This document shows positions 9,426 through 17,996 of a stretch of 64,000 nucleotides of DNA, one piece after another (position 1 is the first letter of the stretch; the number at the start of each line of letters is the position of its first letter). A program made the translations under genes and the position numbers. A model generated the notes under the pieces. That model had not been told where the DNA came from. It saw only the letters and a program-made list of their open reading frames with translations, and ran no database searches. The DNA lies in contig CAVYZU010000001.1 in NCBI GenBank assembly GCA_963772965.1, positions 62,001 through 126,000 of the forward strand. The letters run 5' to 3'. Source of the stretch: AP-15 sp963772965. Lineage in GTDB: Bacteria > Pseudomonadota > Alphaproteobacteria > ATCC43930 > CGMCC-115725.

Positions 9426-11210
9426 TCAATCCGCCGCCGCGTGAAGCAGGTCATCGCGGCGTTTGCGGGTGACTGCCGCCGCGCCCCCGTTAGTCAGGCG
9501 ATAGAGGTTCAGATTGTCGAATTCGTCTGATTCCGGCGGAATGATTGCCACGTCCCTGTAGGTCCAGCGGTCGGGGGCGGCGAGCGTCTCCTTCAAGATC
9601 TTCCGGGCGTGGCGATACACCGACAAATATCCGCAGGCTTTGATAAGAACGTCCGCCATCGCTCGCGTATAGAATCGTAGCGGTGTCTCGCGCGGCAGAC
9701 CGTGTCGCCGCTGACGCCTGACCTTGCGGCGAAACGCACCGCCTTCGAGAGGATGGACCCCCTCGAACATTGTCATCAATTTGAACCACAGAAGGGTTGT
9801 CAGGGTCGTTTGCGGACGCCCGTTGGGGTTGGCCGCGGCGCGCTGCAAAATCGTGCGGATATGGTCGAAGCTGTAAAAGCTTTCCCAGGCGGCGCGGTAA
9901 GCGTCATCCCAATCGGCGTCGGACATCCGCGAATGATTAGTGACCCGGTGATAGAGATCGTATTTGTTCAGGTCGGCGTCCATCCACACGCCATTTTGCA
10001 ATAGGTTGCGATGGTCCTCGGAGCCAGGCAAAGGCGTCAGATTGAATAATTCTAAAATATCGAGCGGCAGTTCCCGCTTAATGATGTCGATATCTCGCAG
10101 GATCGATTCCTTGGTGTCTCCTGGAAAGCCGATAATGTACCCGGCGCAGGTAATCGCCCCGTATTCGTGCCACTTCTGCAACATCTCACGGTATTCGGTG
10201 ATCTTGTTCTGGTGCTTTTTGCTGCCGATCAAATTGTCGGGGTTGATGTTTTCGAGACCGATAAAGACCCGTCGCACCCCGGCCTGCGATGCCTTTTCGA
10301 TGAAGTTGGGAATGCGGTGGCAGAGCGTGTCGACCTGGATCGTAAAACCGATCTTGAGCCCCTCCCCGAGCCGCAGCCGGATCATGCGATCAAACAGCGC
10401 TTCCCAGTTGCGGTTGCGGGCGAAATTGTCGTCGGTGATAAAAAACCGGCGGATGCCTTGGGCGTAATTTTCGCGGATCGCGCGCTCGAGATCGTCCGGG
10501 GTGCGAAACCGGCTCTTGCGGCCTTGCACATTGATGATTGTGCAGAACGAACATTGGTAGGGGCAGCCGCGCCCAAGATCGAAGCTCGACAACGAGCCCG
10601 AAATCCGCCGGATGTGACGCGGCGGCAGCATCGGGACCGGCTCGGCTTCCAGTCCCGGCAGATCGCTCATGAAGTTATAGACCGGCTGCAGCGCGCCGTT
10701 CCATGCGTCGCGCAGGACCTGATCGAGGCGTCCGCCTTCCGCTTCGCCGGCAAAGAACGAAATCCCGAGCGCCTGCGCTTCAACCATCTCCGATGGCATC
10801 TGGGGCAGCATGGCGATGCAACCCGAAACGTGAAAACCGCCAATGCATACCGGCAGCCCGGCGGCGCGGAACGGCCGGGCGAGGTCGACGGCGCGCGGGA
10901 ATTGGTTGGACTGGACCCCGACCAGACCGATCAATGCTCGGCCGCCGGCCCGGCGGATCGCGCTGATGATGCGCGCCGGGCGGACACGCTGGTTGGTCTC
11001 GTCAAAAGTATGGAGACGAATCTCGACCTGCGACCCAAGCACCCGACGGCGCTCGGCATCTTCAGCCAAGCCGTTCAGGCAGGCGAGGGTGTTCGACGGA
11101 ATAGCGGCCTTGACCCAGAAAATCGGATAGCCGTCATCGTCGTAATGCGTTGGTTTGATCAATACGAGGTGGAAGACGGGCGAATGGCCGCGCCTCGCCC
11201 GGGTGAACAT
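9426..11210 (-). CDS. B12-binding-domain radical SAM protein
   Basis: A 594-residue enzyme. An N-terminal Rossmann-like, cobalamin-binding-type region (residues about 14-200, with LIGLVGVQSNQF and VCIGGFHVSG) is followed by a radical SAM core. That core has the 4Fe-4S ligand motif CPYQCSFC (Cys216, Cys220, Cys223) and the SAM-domain strands FFITDDNFARN and RVFIGLENINPDNL. The C-terminal third is a family-specific extension. No canonical DxHxxG is seen, so cobalamin binding may be base-off without His or absent. The family is widespread in Proteobacteria and, to my knowledge, has no assigned substrate. A TTG two codons upstream is an alternative start. The frameshifted paralogue follows after 82 bp. 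Confidence 0.8.
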   Translation of the reverse strand: MFTRARRGHSPVFHLVLIKPTHYDDDGYPIFWVKAAIPSNTLACLNGLAEDAERRRVLGSQVEIRLHTFDETNQRVRPARIISAIRRAGGRALIGLVGVQSNQFPRAVDLARPFRAAGLPVCIGGFHVSGCIAMLPQMPSEMVEAQALGISFFAGEAEGGRLDQVLRDAWNGALQPVYNFMSDLPGLEAEPVPMLPPRHIRRISGSLSSFDLGRGCPYQCSFCTIINVQGRKSRFRTPDDLERAIRENYAQGIRRFFITDDNFARNRNWEALFDRMIRLRLGEGLKIGFTIQVDTLCHRIPNFIEKASQAGVRRVFIGLENINPDNLIGSKKHQNKITEYREMLQKWHEYGAITCAGYIIGFPGDTKESILRDIDIIKRELPLDILELFNLTPLPGSEDHRNLLQNGVWMDADLNKYDLYHRVTNHSRMSDADWDDAYRAAWESFYSFDHIRTILQRAAANPNGRPQTTLTTLLWFKLMTMFEGVHPLEGGAFRRKVRRQRRHGLPRETPLRFYTRAMADVLIKACGYLSVYRHARKILKETLAAPDRWTYRDVAIIPPESDEFDNLNLYRLTNGGAAAVTRKRRDDLLHAAAD

Positions 11211-11367
11211 TGGCAAGCCCTGTCATCGTCTTTTTACGTACAGACCATCGCGCATCCCGGCAAAATCCGCCAGGCAGATAATACCCAGCTCCTACTGAGG
11301 CACGGCCGCGTGCGCTAGTAACACCAGGCGGAATAGGGCTAGCGCCTGAGATGGAGCCGCTGTGCCT

Positions 11368-11742
11368 TCAGGCGAAGTAGTGGATCTCGTAGAGTAGGCA
11401 GCCGCCCTTGGATTTGAACGGGCCGTGCACCGCGCCGGGTGGGCGGCAGGCAAAAGTGCCGGCGGCGAAGTTCTCACCGCCATCGCCCTTCGAGTCATTG
11501 CCGACGGTCAAATCGCCGGAGACGAGATAGACTTCCTCCCAGTACTCATGAACAAAGGGTGCCGTCGTGAACACGCCGGGCTCAAACCGCAACAGGCGAG
11601 TGCGGCTTCCGGCCTTGCGTTCCTCGTCGAGCGCGCCCGCGAGGATTTTCTGCTCGATACCGGCGGGATAGCCGAGAGGGGTTTCCCAGCCCGAATGCAT
11701 ATCAACCCGATGGAACTCGAGATGGGGCTTGTTCGGCAGCAT
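11368..11742 (-). CDS. Cupin-domain protein
   Basis: A 124-residue single-domain cupin. The first cupin motif region reads HEYWEEVYLVSGDLTVG (residues about 64-80) and the second CRPPGAVHGPF (about 99-109), giving potential metal ligands His64, Glu68 or Glu69, and His107. ATG 11742 is preceded by AAGGGACC. It resembles the ChrR-type cupin subgroup often annotated as a putative dioxygenase or sugar-binding cupin. It stands alone between the radical SAM genes and a CoA-transferase gene, all on the same strand. The substrate is unknown. Confidence 0.7.
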   Translation of the reverse strand: MLPNKPHLEFHRVDMHSGWETPLGYPAGIEQKILAGALDEERKAGSRTRLLRFEPGVFTTAPFVHEYWEEVYLVSGDLTVGNDSKGDGGENFAAGTFACRPPGAVHGPFKSKGGCLLYEIHYFA

Positions 11743-11870
11743 CTTAGTGGTCCCTTGTAAGGCGAGCTTGGAGCTAGCTATAGACCGGCGCGGCGGCTAT
11801 CAGCAATTCGCCGCCTCAACATTTCCCGGAAGAGGCAGGTGCCGACAGCAGATCTCCGGTGGATGACAAC

Positions 11871-13076
11871 TCAGATCACCCCGCCTTCCCGGAGTTCGGC
11901 GATTTCGGCGGCGGAGAGGCCGAGCCAGCGGCCGTAGATTTCGTCATTGTGTTGGCCGATCGTTGGGCTCGGGCCGGCGGGAGCCTTTTCCGTGCCATGC
12001 AGGCGCAACGGTGTCGTCGGCACGACAATCTCGCCCAATTCGGGATGAGTGATGCGCTCCAGCATGCCGCGTTCGTGCATGTGCGGGTCATTCATGACCT
12101 CGGGTGCATTGCGCACCGGCGCGCACGGGATGCGGTATTGCTTGGTGATCGTGAACACCTCCATCTTGCCGAGCGTGCGGGTCCAGCCCGCAACGAGCGC
12201 ATCGGTCTCGTCCATGTGTGCTACCCGGCCGGCATTGGTCGCAAAGCGCGGATCGTCGGCGAGGTCCTCGCGGTTCATCGCCTTTAGCAAATTCTGGAAA
12301 TGCGCTTCGGTCACGACGTGGATCGCGACATGGCCGTCCTTAGTCGGAAACACATTATAGGGCGCGCTGTTGAGCCCGGCCTGGCGATTGCCGGTGCGCG
12401 GCGGGACCTGCCCGGTGCGATAATAATAATCGAAGCTGCCGGCAAGGCTCGGCCACACCGCCTCCTGCATCGAGATTTCGACAAGCCTGCCAACCCCGCT
12501 GCGGTCGCGGTCGTAAAGGGCCGTGACGACCCCGGCATAAAGATGAATGCCGCCCATAAAGTCGACCAGGGTCGGGCCGGCCTTGACCGGCGGGCCATCG
12601 GGAAAGCCGGTGACGCTCATGATCCCCGAGGCCGCCTGGATCGTCATATCCATCGCGAGATTGTCGCGATCGGGGCCGCTGAGCCCATAGCCGGTGCCGG
12701 AGGCGTAGATCAGCCGCGGATTGATCTCGTGCAATCGGCTCCAGCCGACGCCGAGGCTGTCCATCGTGCCGGGCGAGAAGTTCTCGAGCAGCACATCGGC
12801 GCGGCGCGCCATCTCGAACAGCAATTCGCGGCCGCGAGGCTCCTTCAGATTCAAGGTCACCGCGTTCTTGTTCTGGTTCAGCATCGCAAACGGCAGGGTG
12901 GCGCTCTTGCCGGGATCGGCGCGGCGCCGCCCGGGCTCGCCGCGTGGCGGTTCGATTTTGATGACGAAGGCGCCCGCCTTGGCCATCAGCAGGGTCGCGT
13001 AGGGGCCCTGAAATATCTGGCCGAAATCGATGACCGTGACCCCCGCCAACGGCATATTCGCCCGCGTCTCAACCAT
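11871..13076 (-). CDS. CaiB/BaiF-type CoA transferase (family III)
   Basis: A 401-residue family III CoA transferase, which moves CoA between carboxylic acids. The N-terminal signature VIDFGQIFQGPYATLLMAKAGA is clear, as are VTLNLKEPRGRELL and the catalytic aspartate in NLAMDMTIQAASG (Asp143), matching the conserved Asp of formyl-CoA transferase. The second domain carries YNVFPTKDGHVAIHV. The length fits the family, and ATG 13055 is an alternative start. The gene is divergent from an amidohydrolase at 13171 with a 94-bp shared promoter region, suggesting a common catabolic role. The acyl substrate cannot be inferred. Confidence 0.85.
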   Translation of the reverse strand: MVETRANMPLAGVTVIDFGQIFQGPYATLLMAKAGAFVIKIEPPRGEPGRRRADPGKSATLPFAMLNQNKNAVTLNLKEPRGRELLFEMARRADVLLENFSPGTMDSLGVGWSRLHEINPRLIYASGTGYGLSGPDRDNLAMDMTIQAASGIMSVTGFPDGPPVKAGPTLVDFMGGIHLYAGVVTALYDRDRSGVGRLVEISMQEAVWPSLAGSFDYYYRTGQVPPRTGNRQAGLNSAPYNVFPTKDGHVAIHVVTEAHFQNLLKAMNREDLADDPRFATNAGRVAHMDETDALVAGWTRTLGKMEVFTITKQYRIPCAPVRNAPEVMNDPHMHERGMLERITHPELGEIVVPTTPLRLHGTEKAPAGPSPTIGQHNDEIYGRWLGLSAAEIAELREGGVI

Positions 13077-13170
13077 GCTTTTTCGTACCTCGCCAAAGTA
13101 GAAATTTCAACTCGCGCCCGCGCCTCGCGAGGGTCATGCTAATGCCAGAACGCCCGAGGAGGATACGGCA

Positions 13171-14316
13171 ATGAAGTACGATGTGATCTCGGCCGACAGC
13201 CATATCGATCTGATCTGGTTGCCGCCCGACCTGTTCACCGATAACGCCAGCGCGGCGATGAAGGACCGCATGCCCTATGTGACCAATGGGGCGCGCGGCA
13301 AGGAATGGGTGACCAAATCGGGCGCCTCGTTTGGGCTGATGAACGGCATGGGATCGGCCGGCCGCCTCTATGAGCCGGGGAAGATCCATCGCTCCGACCG
13401 AATGGCCTCGGAAGGCATCTACGAGGACGGCAAAAAGGGCATCCGCCGCATGACCGAGCCCGCGTTGCGGGTCAAGGACCAGGATCGCGACGGAGTTCAA
13501 GCCGAGGTGTTGTACGGCATTCTCGGCGCCTCGATGCGGATCAATGACGACGAAGCCGCCGACGAGATGCTGCGAATTTACAACGACTGGCTCGGCGGTT
13601 TTTGCAATGCCTACCCGGACCGCTTTGCCGGTCTCGCCTGCATCCCGAACCACGACATCGATGCAGCCGTCGGTGAGATCGAGCGGGTAGCGCGGCAGGG
13701 TGCGGTTCGCGGCGTCGAGATCTCGCGGCGCCACGACATGGCGCGGCTGTGGGATCCGTGGTGGGAGCCGGTGTGGAGTGCTATCGCCGCAACCGGGTTG
13801 CCGCTGCATTTCCACACGATCGGCGGCGGCAACCGGCCCGATCTGTCAAAGCTCGCGCCCAAGACGGCGATGGCCGCCCGAGCCGCCAACATCACCAATT
13901 TTCAGATGGTAATGTCGGATGTGCTGCTATCGATGATTTTTTCCGGCGTGCTGGAGCGCCACCCGACGCTCAAAGTCGTGATCGGCGAGGCCGGTATCGG
14001 CTGGATTCCCTATGTGCTGAACCGCATGGACGCCGAGTGGGAAGACCAATTCAAGGAACTCGACCTCAAGATGCGGCCGAGCGAATATTGGCGGCGGCAG
14101 TGTTACGCCACTTATCAGACCGACCCGATCGGCACCAAGCTCGTCGACGATATCGGCGAGAACAACGTCATGTGGGCATCGGACTTCCCGCATCCCGACG
14201 GCATCTGGCCGGATTCGCAACAATACATCGAGCGCGAACTCGGCCATTTGCCCGCCGCGACCCGCAAAAAAATCGTCTGCGACAACGCCGCCAAACTCTA
14301 CCGTTTCGTAAACTGA
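13171..14316 (+). CDS. Amidohydrolase family (amidohydrolase_2) metal-dependent hydrolase
   Basis: A 381-residue TIM-barrel enzyme of the ACMSD/amidohydrolase_2 type. Metal-site motifs are visible: DSHID at residues 8-12, LHFHTIGGG in the middle and ASDFPHPDG near the C-terminus. VIGEAGIGWIPYVLNRMD is typical of the family. Members decarboxylate or hydrolyse aromatic or ring-cleavage products. ATG 13171 follows GAGGATACGGCA, a good ribosome-binding site. It is divergent from the CoA transferase gene, with which it probably shares regulation. Confidence 0.8.
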   Translation: MKYDVISADSHIDLIWLPPDLFTDNASAAMKDRMPYVTNGARGKEWVTKSGASFGLMNGMGSAGRLYEPGKIHRSDRMASEGIYEDGKKGIRRMTEPALRVKDQDRDGVQAEVLYGILGASMRINDDEAADEMLRIYNDWLGGFCNAYPDRFAGLACIPNHDIDAAVGEIERVARQGAVRGVEISRRHDMARLWDPWWEPVWSAIAATGLPLHFHTIGGGNRPDLSKLAPKTAMAARAANITNFQMVMSDVLLSMIFSGVLERHPTLKVVIGEAGIGWIPYVLNRMDAEWEDQFKELDLKMRPSEYWRRQCYATYQTDPIGTKLVDDIGENNVMWASDFPHPDGIWPDSQQYIERELGHLPAATRKKIVCDNAAKLYRFVN

Positions 14317-14451
14317 TCGAGTTGTAGCTTCTCTATCCGTATCCTGATCGCAAGGCGGGGGCAGTGACAGGCCCGGGCTGCGTTGCGCACCACGCAATGC
14401 GCGCACCTGGTCACTGTCCCGTAGCTGCTCCGGTCGCCGCACCTGCTCTCG

Positions 14452-15618
14452 TCAGGAGCGACTGTGGAAATTAGGAAGCACGCGATCGGCGTAGAAAGCG
14501 ATCACCTTTCGCTGGTTCGGTTGGCCCGAGTGGATATTGACGATCGTGGCCCCGCTGTCGAACAGCTCGTTGATTTTATCGATGTGCACTGAGGGATTGG
14601 TGCCGACAGCCCAATCCGCGAATACCTGATCGAGCGGTAGTTGCTGGTCTGCCTGCTGCTCGATCGCTACCGGGCTTGGGATATTGTAGTACGTCTTGAA
14701 TGCCTTTGGGATAAACCGCCACAGCTCGGCCGCCTGGCGCGCGTCGTTTTGGTCACCGACGACGACAAACTGCTCGACCAGGATAGGCATCTGACCAGGG
14801 TTCTTGCCGGCCTTGCTGGCCGCATCCTGCCATTCCGATTTGTGCTCTCTCCAGGTCTTGGGATCGGTGATCAGACCATCGCCAAATTGGCCCGCGAGAC
14901 GGATCGACTTCCTGCCGTTTGCCGCCGTCAACAACGGGATCGGTTGCGCCGGAGGATCATAGAGCCTGGCATTTACCGTGTAGTACTTCCCTTGATGTCG
15001 AACCTCTTGTCCCGACCAAAGCGCATGGATTATATCGATCGCCTCGACCAGCCGCTCCCAGCGCTCAGGCCATTTCGGCCAGCCGCCGATCGCCGCCTCT
15101 TCGTTGAGCGCCTCGCCCGAGCCGACGCCGAGGAATACCCGGCCCGGATACAAGAGCGAGAGTGAAGCAAACCCCTCGGCAACGACGGCCGGATTGTAAC
15201 GCATGGTCGGACAGGTCACCGTTGTGCCGATCCATGACGACGGCGCACGCGAGCCGACCGAGCCGAGGGTTATCCAGGCTTGTCCCGAATGTCCCTCGTT
15301 GGCTTGCCACGGCTGCAAATGATCGCTGGTCGCCAACGCGCCAAACCCGGCCTCTGCGGCGTCCGCGCCGATCTGCACGAGCTCCGGGACCGGAAACTGC
15401 TCGTGCGCCAACATGTAGCCGACGATATTGCTGTTCCGCAGATTGGCCACGGGCGCCGGTCCATTCTGCGGCTGGGTTGAGCGATACATCGGCTGCGCCA
15501 TGGCCGGGCTTGTCATCGCTCCCGCTGCGGCGAGCACGGCGGGAGAAGATTTGAGCAGCTGGCGGCGGCTCCTCGAGACACCTGCTGCGATCGAGAAATT
15601 GTTTTCGGCGATCATCAT
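14452..15618 (-). CDS. Tat-exported LLM-class, F420-dependent-type oxidoreductase (FGD2-like)
   Basis: A 388-residue protein with a twin-arginine signal at its N-terminus (SRSRRQLLKSSP, then an Ala-rich segment ending AMAQ). Next comes a luciferase-like TIM barrel with ADAAEAGFGALATSDHLQPW, FLGVGSGEALNE and RLAGQFGDGLITDP. This layout matches the F420-dependent glucose-6-phosphate-dehydrogenase-like family and especially its Tat-translocated FGD2 branch, known from mycobacteria. It should act in the periplasm. The cofactor (F420 versus FMN) is inferred only from family. Start ATG 15618 (ATGATG) follows ACGGAGCC. No F420 biosynthesis gene lies in this window. Confidence 0.75.
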   Translation of the reverse strand: MMIAENNFSIAAGVSRSRRQLLKSSPAVLAAAGAMTSPAMAQPMYRSTQPQNGPAPVANLRNSNIVGYMLAHEQFPVPELVQIGADAAEAGFGALATSDHLQPWQANEGHSGQAWITLGSVGSRAPSSWIGTTVTCPTMRYNPAVVAEGFASLSLLYPGRVFLGVGSGEALNEEAAIGGWPKWPERWERLVEAIDIIHALWSGQEVRHQGKYYTVNARLYDPPAQPIPLLTAANGRKSIRLAGQFGDGLITDPKTWREHKSEWQDAASKAGKNPGQMPILVEQFVVVGDQNDARQAAELWRFIPKAFKTYYNIPSPVAIEQQADQQLPLDQVFADWAVGTNPSVHIDKINELFDSGATIVNIHSGQPNQRKVIAFYADRVLPNFHSRS

Positions 15619-16052
15619 TGGCTCCGTTCGACTAATCCGCTGAACGGGACAGCCGTTCGGCAAAGAACGAACAGAAGTCGCCATCCAGATTTGCCGGTCG
15701 AACGCACTGCCACGGCATCCGTTCCGCAGTGCTCCTTGAGCGGGATCGAGATGCGCCCCGTACGTGAGTTGGTTTTGCGCCTGCGTAACATTGTGGTTTA
15801 TGGGCATTGCACGGCAGTGGAGATCAATCGGCTGCGGCCTTGAGGTCGGGGGATCAATGGGCTCAGACATCGCTCTCAGGTTCGGGACCCGATCGGCGTA
15901 ACCCACCTCGGCCGGCGGCGATCTGCGCACAAGGGCCGGACATTTGACCGCAACCAACCAGAACCACTTTTCGCTGCCCACCCCTTGCGAGGCGGAGGCC
16001 GTCCACAGATAGGTTTAGGGGCTCGCGGGTCGCCAGCTGCTGCCGGCGGCGC
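15619..16052. other. Intergenic region, no gene supported
   Basis: About 430 bp between two minus-strand genes. The frames here (for example minus 15863-16186) are antisense or low-complexity, without family-like sequence. No RNA gene, terminator or repeat was recognised. Confidence 0.5.
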
Positions 16053-16829
16053 TTAGCCCTTGAGGTGCTTGTTAAAGAAGGCGACCACGTCGTTCCACAA
16101 CTCGGTTGCCGGGCCCTCGCGATAGCTCGGCCGGTAATCGGCGAGAAAAGCGTGACCGGCGTTCTTGTAGATCTTGACCGTGACATCCTTGCCCGCGGCC
16201 GCGGCGCGCTTTTTCAATTCTTCCGCTATGGCGACGCTCGGGTTCTGGTCTTCTTCGCCAAACGCCGCAAACAGCGGGCAATGCAACTGGCCGATCATGT
16301 CGATGACCGGCCTTGGCCGCTCGGGCGTGGTCACGGCGTCCGGCGTTGCACGATCGATAAAGCCGCCCCAGCAATCGACCGCGGCATCGACCTTGGTGCT
16401 GCTGCACGCGAAACAAAGGGCCTGGCGCCCACCCGAGCAAAAGCCGATCACGCCGATCTTTCCGGTCGCCCCCGGCAATGCGCGAAGATAGTCTGCTGCC
16501 GCTTCGAGGTCCTGCACCGCCTCGGCATCCGATTTTCCGAACATCACCGGAAAAACCGTGTTGATGTCGCTCGGGTTGGACGGTCCTCCCTTTCGCGCAT
16601 AAAGGTCGGGCGCCACCGCGTTGTAGCCGATATTGGCAAAGCGCCGGGCGATGTCGCGGATGTGCTCGACCAAGCCAAAGGCTTCGTGGATCACGACAAT
16701 GCCGGGGTAATTACCCGACTGGCTGGGGCGCGCGAGATAGCCCGTAATCGTGTCGCCGCCGCTCTTCAATTCGATGTTTTCACCGCGCACGCGGCTGGGG
16801 TCGGTTACCGCACCGGGTATGTTCGCCAT
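16053..16829 (-). CDS. Dienelactone hydrolase family protein
   Basis: A 258-residue alpha/beta-hydrolase of the dienelactone hydrolase family. Visible parts are YPGIVVIHEAFGL, the nucleophile elbow GFCSGG with a catalytic Cys (about residue 132), AFGEEDQNPS with the likely acid, and NAGHAFL with the catalytic His. The Cys nucleophile, rather than Ser, fits true dienelactone hydrolases that cleave muconolactone-type products of aromatic ring cleavage, although many homologues have other esterase roles. There is no signal peptide. It lies in the catabolic patch and is divergent from the cupin gene at 16920 (90 bp apart). Confidence 0.8.
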   Translation of the reverse strand: MANIPGAVTDPSRVRGENIELKSGGDTITGYLARPSQSGNYPGIVVIHEAFGLVEHIRDIARRFANIGYNAVAPDLYARKGGPSNPSDINTVFPVMFGKSDAEAVQDLEAAADYLRALPGATGKIGVIGFCSGGRQALCFACSSTKVDAAVDCWGGFIDRATPDAVTTPERPRPVIDMIGQLHCPLFAAFGEEDQNPSVAIAEELKKRAAAAGKDVTVKIYKNAGHAFLADYRPSYREGPATELWNDVVAFFNKHLKG

Positions 16830-16919
16830 TCCGATCCTCCTCGTCAGACGAAGGTGTGCAGGATAGCACCGTATGGCAAAGCGCTGCTATGATGACGCCG
16901 GTCTTGTAAACGGGAGGAA

Positions 16920-17384
16920 ATGATGTCAGGTGCAGCGACACTAGAAAAATCAGCGGCGGCAAAACCTGGGGCGACGCAACCGCAGCAGTTGGCGCAGATG
17001 AAGGTTGCGGTGACCAGCGCCAAGGCTCCGGATTATGTCGAAGGCCGGCGCGATTTCTTCAAATACCGCGACCTTGGCGTGACCCGAGCCAGCGACGGCT
17101 GGATGCGGGCCCAGGTCATGAAGGCGGTCACCGGCATGACGGAGCCGACCGGCTGGCATTACCATGTCTGCGACGGTCAGTTCGTCTACGCGCTCAAGGG
17201 CTTTGTCGAGCTCGAATTCGAAGACGGCACTCAATGCCGGCTCGAAGCCGGGGATTCCTGCTTCATCCCGGGCGGCCTGAAGCACAACGAGCTGCGCACG
17301 TCGGATGATGTCGAGATCCTCGAAGTGTGCCTGCCGGCGAATATGGGGACGGTACCCTGCGAGGCGCCGGCCAAGAGCGCCTGA
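16920..17384 (+). CDS. Cupin-domain protein
   Basis: A 154-residue cupin with about 35 extra N-terminal residues. The cupin core has GWHYHVCDGQFVYALKG (potential ligands His79, His81) and RLEAGDSCFIPGGLKHNEL (His121). A strong ribosome-binding site GGGAGGAA precedes ATGATG; the second ATG (16923) has the better spacing. Such small cupins include dioxygenase-like and regulatory proteins, and the substrate is unknown. It is the last gene before the tRNA-Gly insertion site. Confidence 0.7.
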   Translation: MMSGAATLEKSAAAKPGATQPQQLAQMKVAVTSAKAPDYVEGRRDFFKYRDLGVTRASDGWMRAQVMKAVTGMTEPTGWHYHVCDGQFVYALKGFVELEFEDGTQCRLEAGDSCFIPGGLKHNELRTSDDVEILEVCLPANMGTVPCEAPAKSA

Positions 17385-17453
17385 CCCGCCAAAACGCATC
17401 TGATCCGAAAGTCGCTTGAAGCAAGCCGCCGATCCTTTAAAATCGGCGGCAAG

Positions 17454-17527
17454 GCGGGTGTAGCTCAATGGCAGAGCAGGAGCTTCCCAAGCTTCTGACG
17501 AGGGTTCGATTCCCTTCACCCGCTCCA
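17454..17527 (+). tRNA. tRNA-Gly (anticodon CCC)
   Basis: A complete 74-nt cloverleaf: acceptor GCGGGTG with CACCCGC, D arm GCTC...GAGC, anticodon stem GGAGC/GCTTC with loop TTCCCAA (anticodon CCC, reads GGG), T loop GGTTCGATT, and encoded CCA at 17525-17527. Its 3' 44 nt, from the anticodon loop to CCA, is repeated at 22508-22551, marking an integration site. Confidence 0.95.
17484..17527 (+). repeat. Left attachment-site repeat (within tRNA-Gly)
   Basis: The 44-bp segment from the anticodon loop (TTCCCAAGC) to the encoded CCA is duplicated at 22508-22551 with two differences. It is the presumed attB-derived core kept as the functional tRNA 3' half. Confidence 0.8.
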
Positions 17528-17575
17528 ATCATTTCAACGAGTTAGACGCGTCGGTGGTGGAGATATCGATAACGT

Positions 17576-17962
17576 TCAAATGGGATGCTCATAGATACTT
17601 TTTATGCGATTTCGATCGCTCGCGTCAGGCGACATCCACCTGTAACCACGCCGCCCCCAATCGGGATCGTATAATTTCGGACAAAAGTCTGCGTTATCGC
17701 ATACGCGGTTGACTGTTTCCGAGACGTTGAGAATCCGTTCTTCAAAAGCTCGGTCACATCTTCTGAGAAATTCGAGTGCGAGTGGGGTTATCGTGACATA
17801 GGAAACCTCGATTCTCTCGAAATCCGGCCTTCGAACCTCGACCGTGTAGTGATTGAGAAGGTGAAGAGAACACAATAGATCGACATTGAATTTATTGTGG
17901 CCTACTTTAACCCAAGTTCCGCAGTTTGATTTTGAACAGCATGGTAACTCAATGGGTTGCAA
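17576..17962 (-). CDS. Hypothetical protein (island cargo)
   Basis: A 128-residue protein I do not recognise. It starts at ATG 17962 with a Cys-containing N-terminus (CCSKSNCGTW). A helix-rich segment (DLLCSLHLLNHYTVEV ... VSYVTITPLALEFLRRC, about residues 28-70) might be a winged-helix-like DNA-binding fold; the tail is Asp/Arg/Trp-rich. The base composition is visibly more AT-rich than the chromosomal genes outside the island, fitting horizontal origin. It lies directly inside the left attachment site, 49 bp from the tRNA, a position often held by an integrase, but it shows no recombinase motif. Confidence 0.5.
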   Translation of the reverse strand: MQPIELPCCSKSNCGTWVKVGHNKFNVDLLCSLHLLNHYTVEVRRPDFERIEVSYVTITPLALEFLRRCDRAFEERILNVSETVNRVCDNADFCPKLYDPDWGRRGYRWMSPDASDRNRIKSIYEHPI

Positions 17963-17996
17963 GCCATTTTAAGTTTTAGGCACCACGGTTTTGGGT

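Noticed and set aside
13611..14442. Minus-strand frames within the amidohydrolase gene
   Set aside because: They are antisense shadows of a well-supported gene with no family-like sequence.
17576..17962. Possible integrase next to the tRNA
   Set aside because: The position is right, but the 128-residue protein lacks the Arg...His-x-x-Arg...Tyr pattern of tyrosine recombinases.
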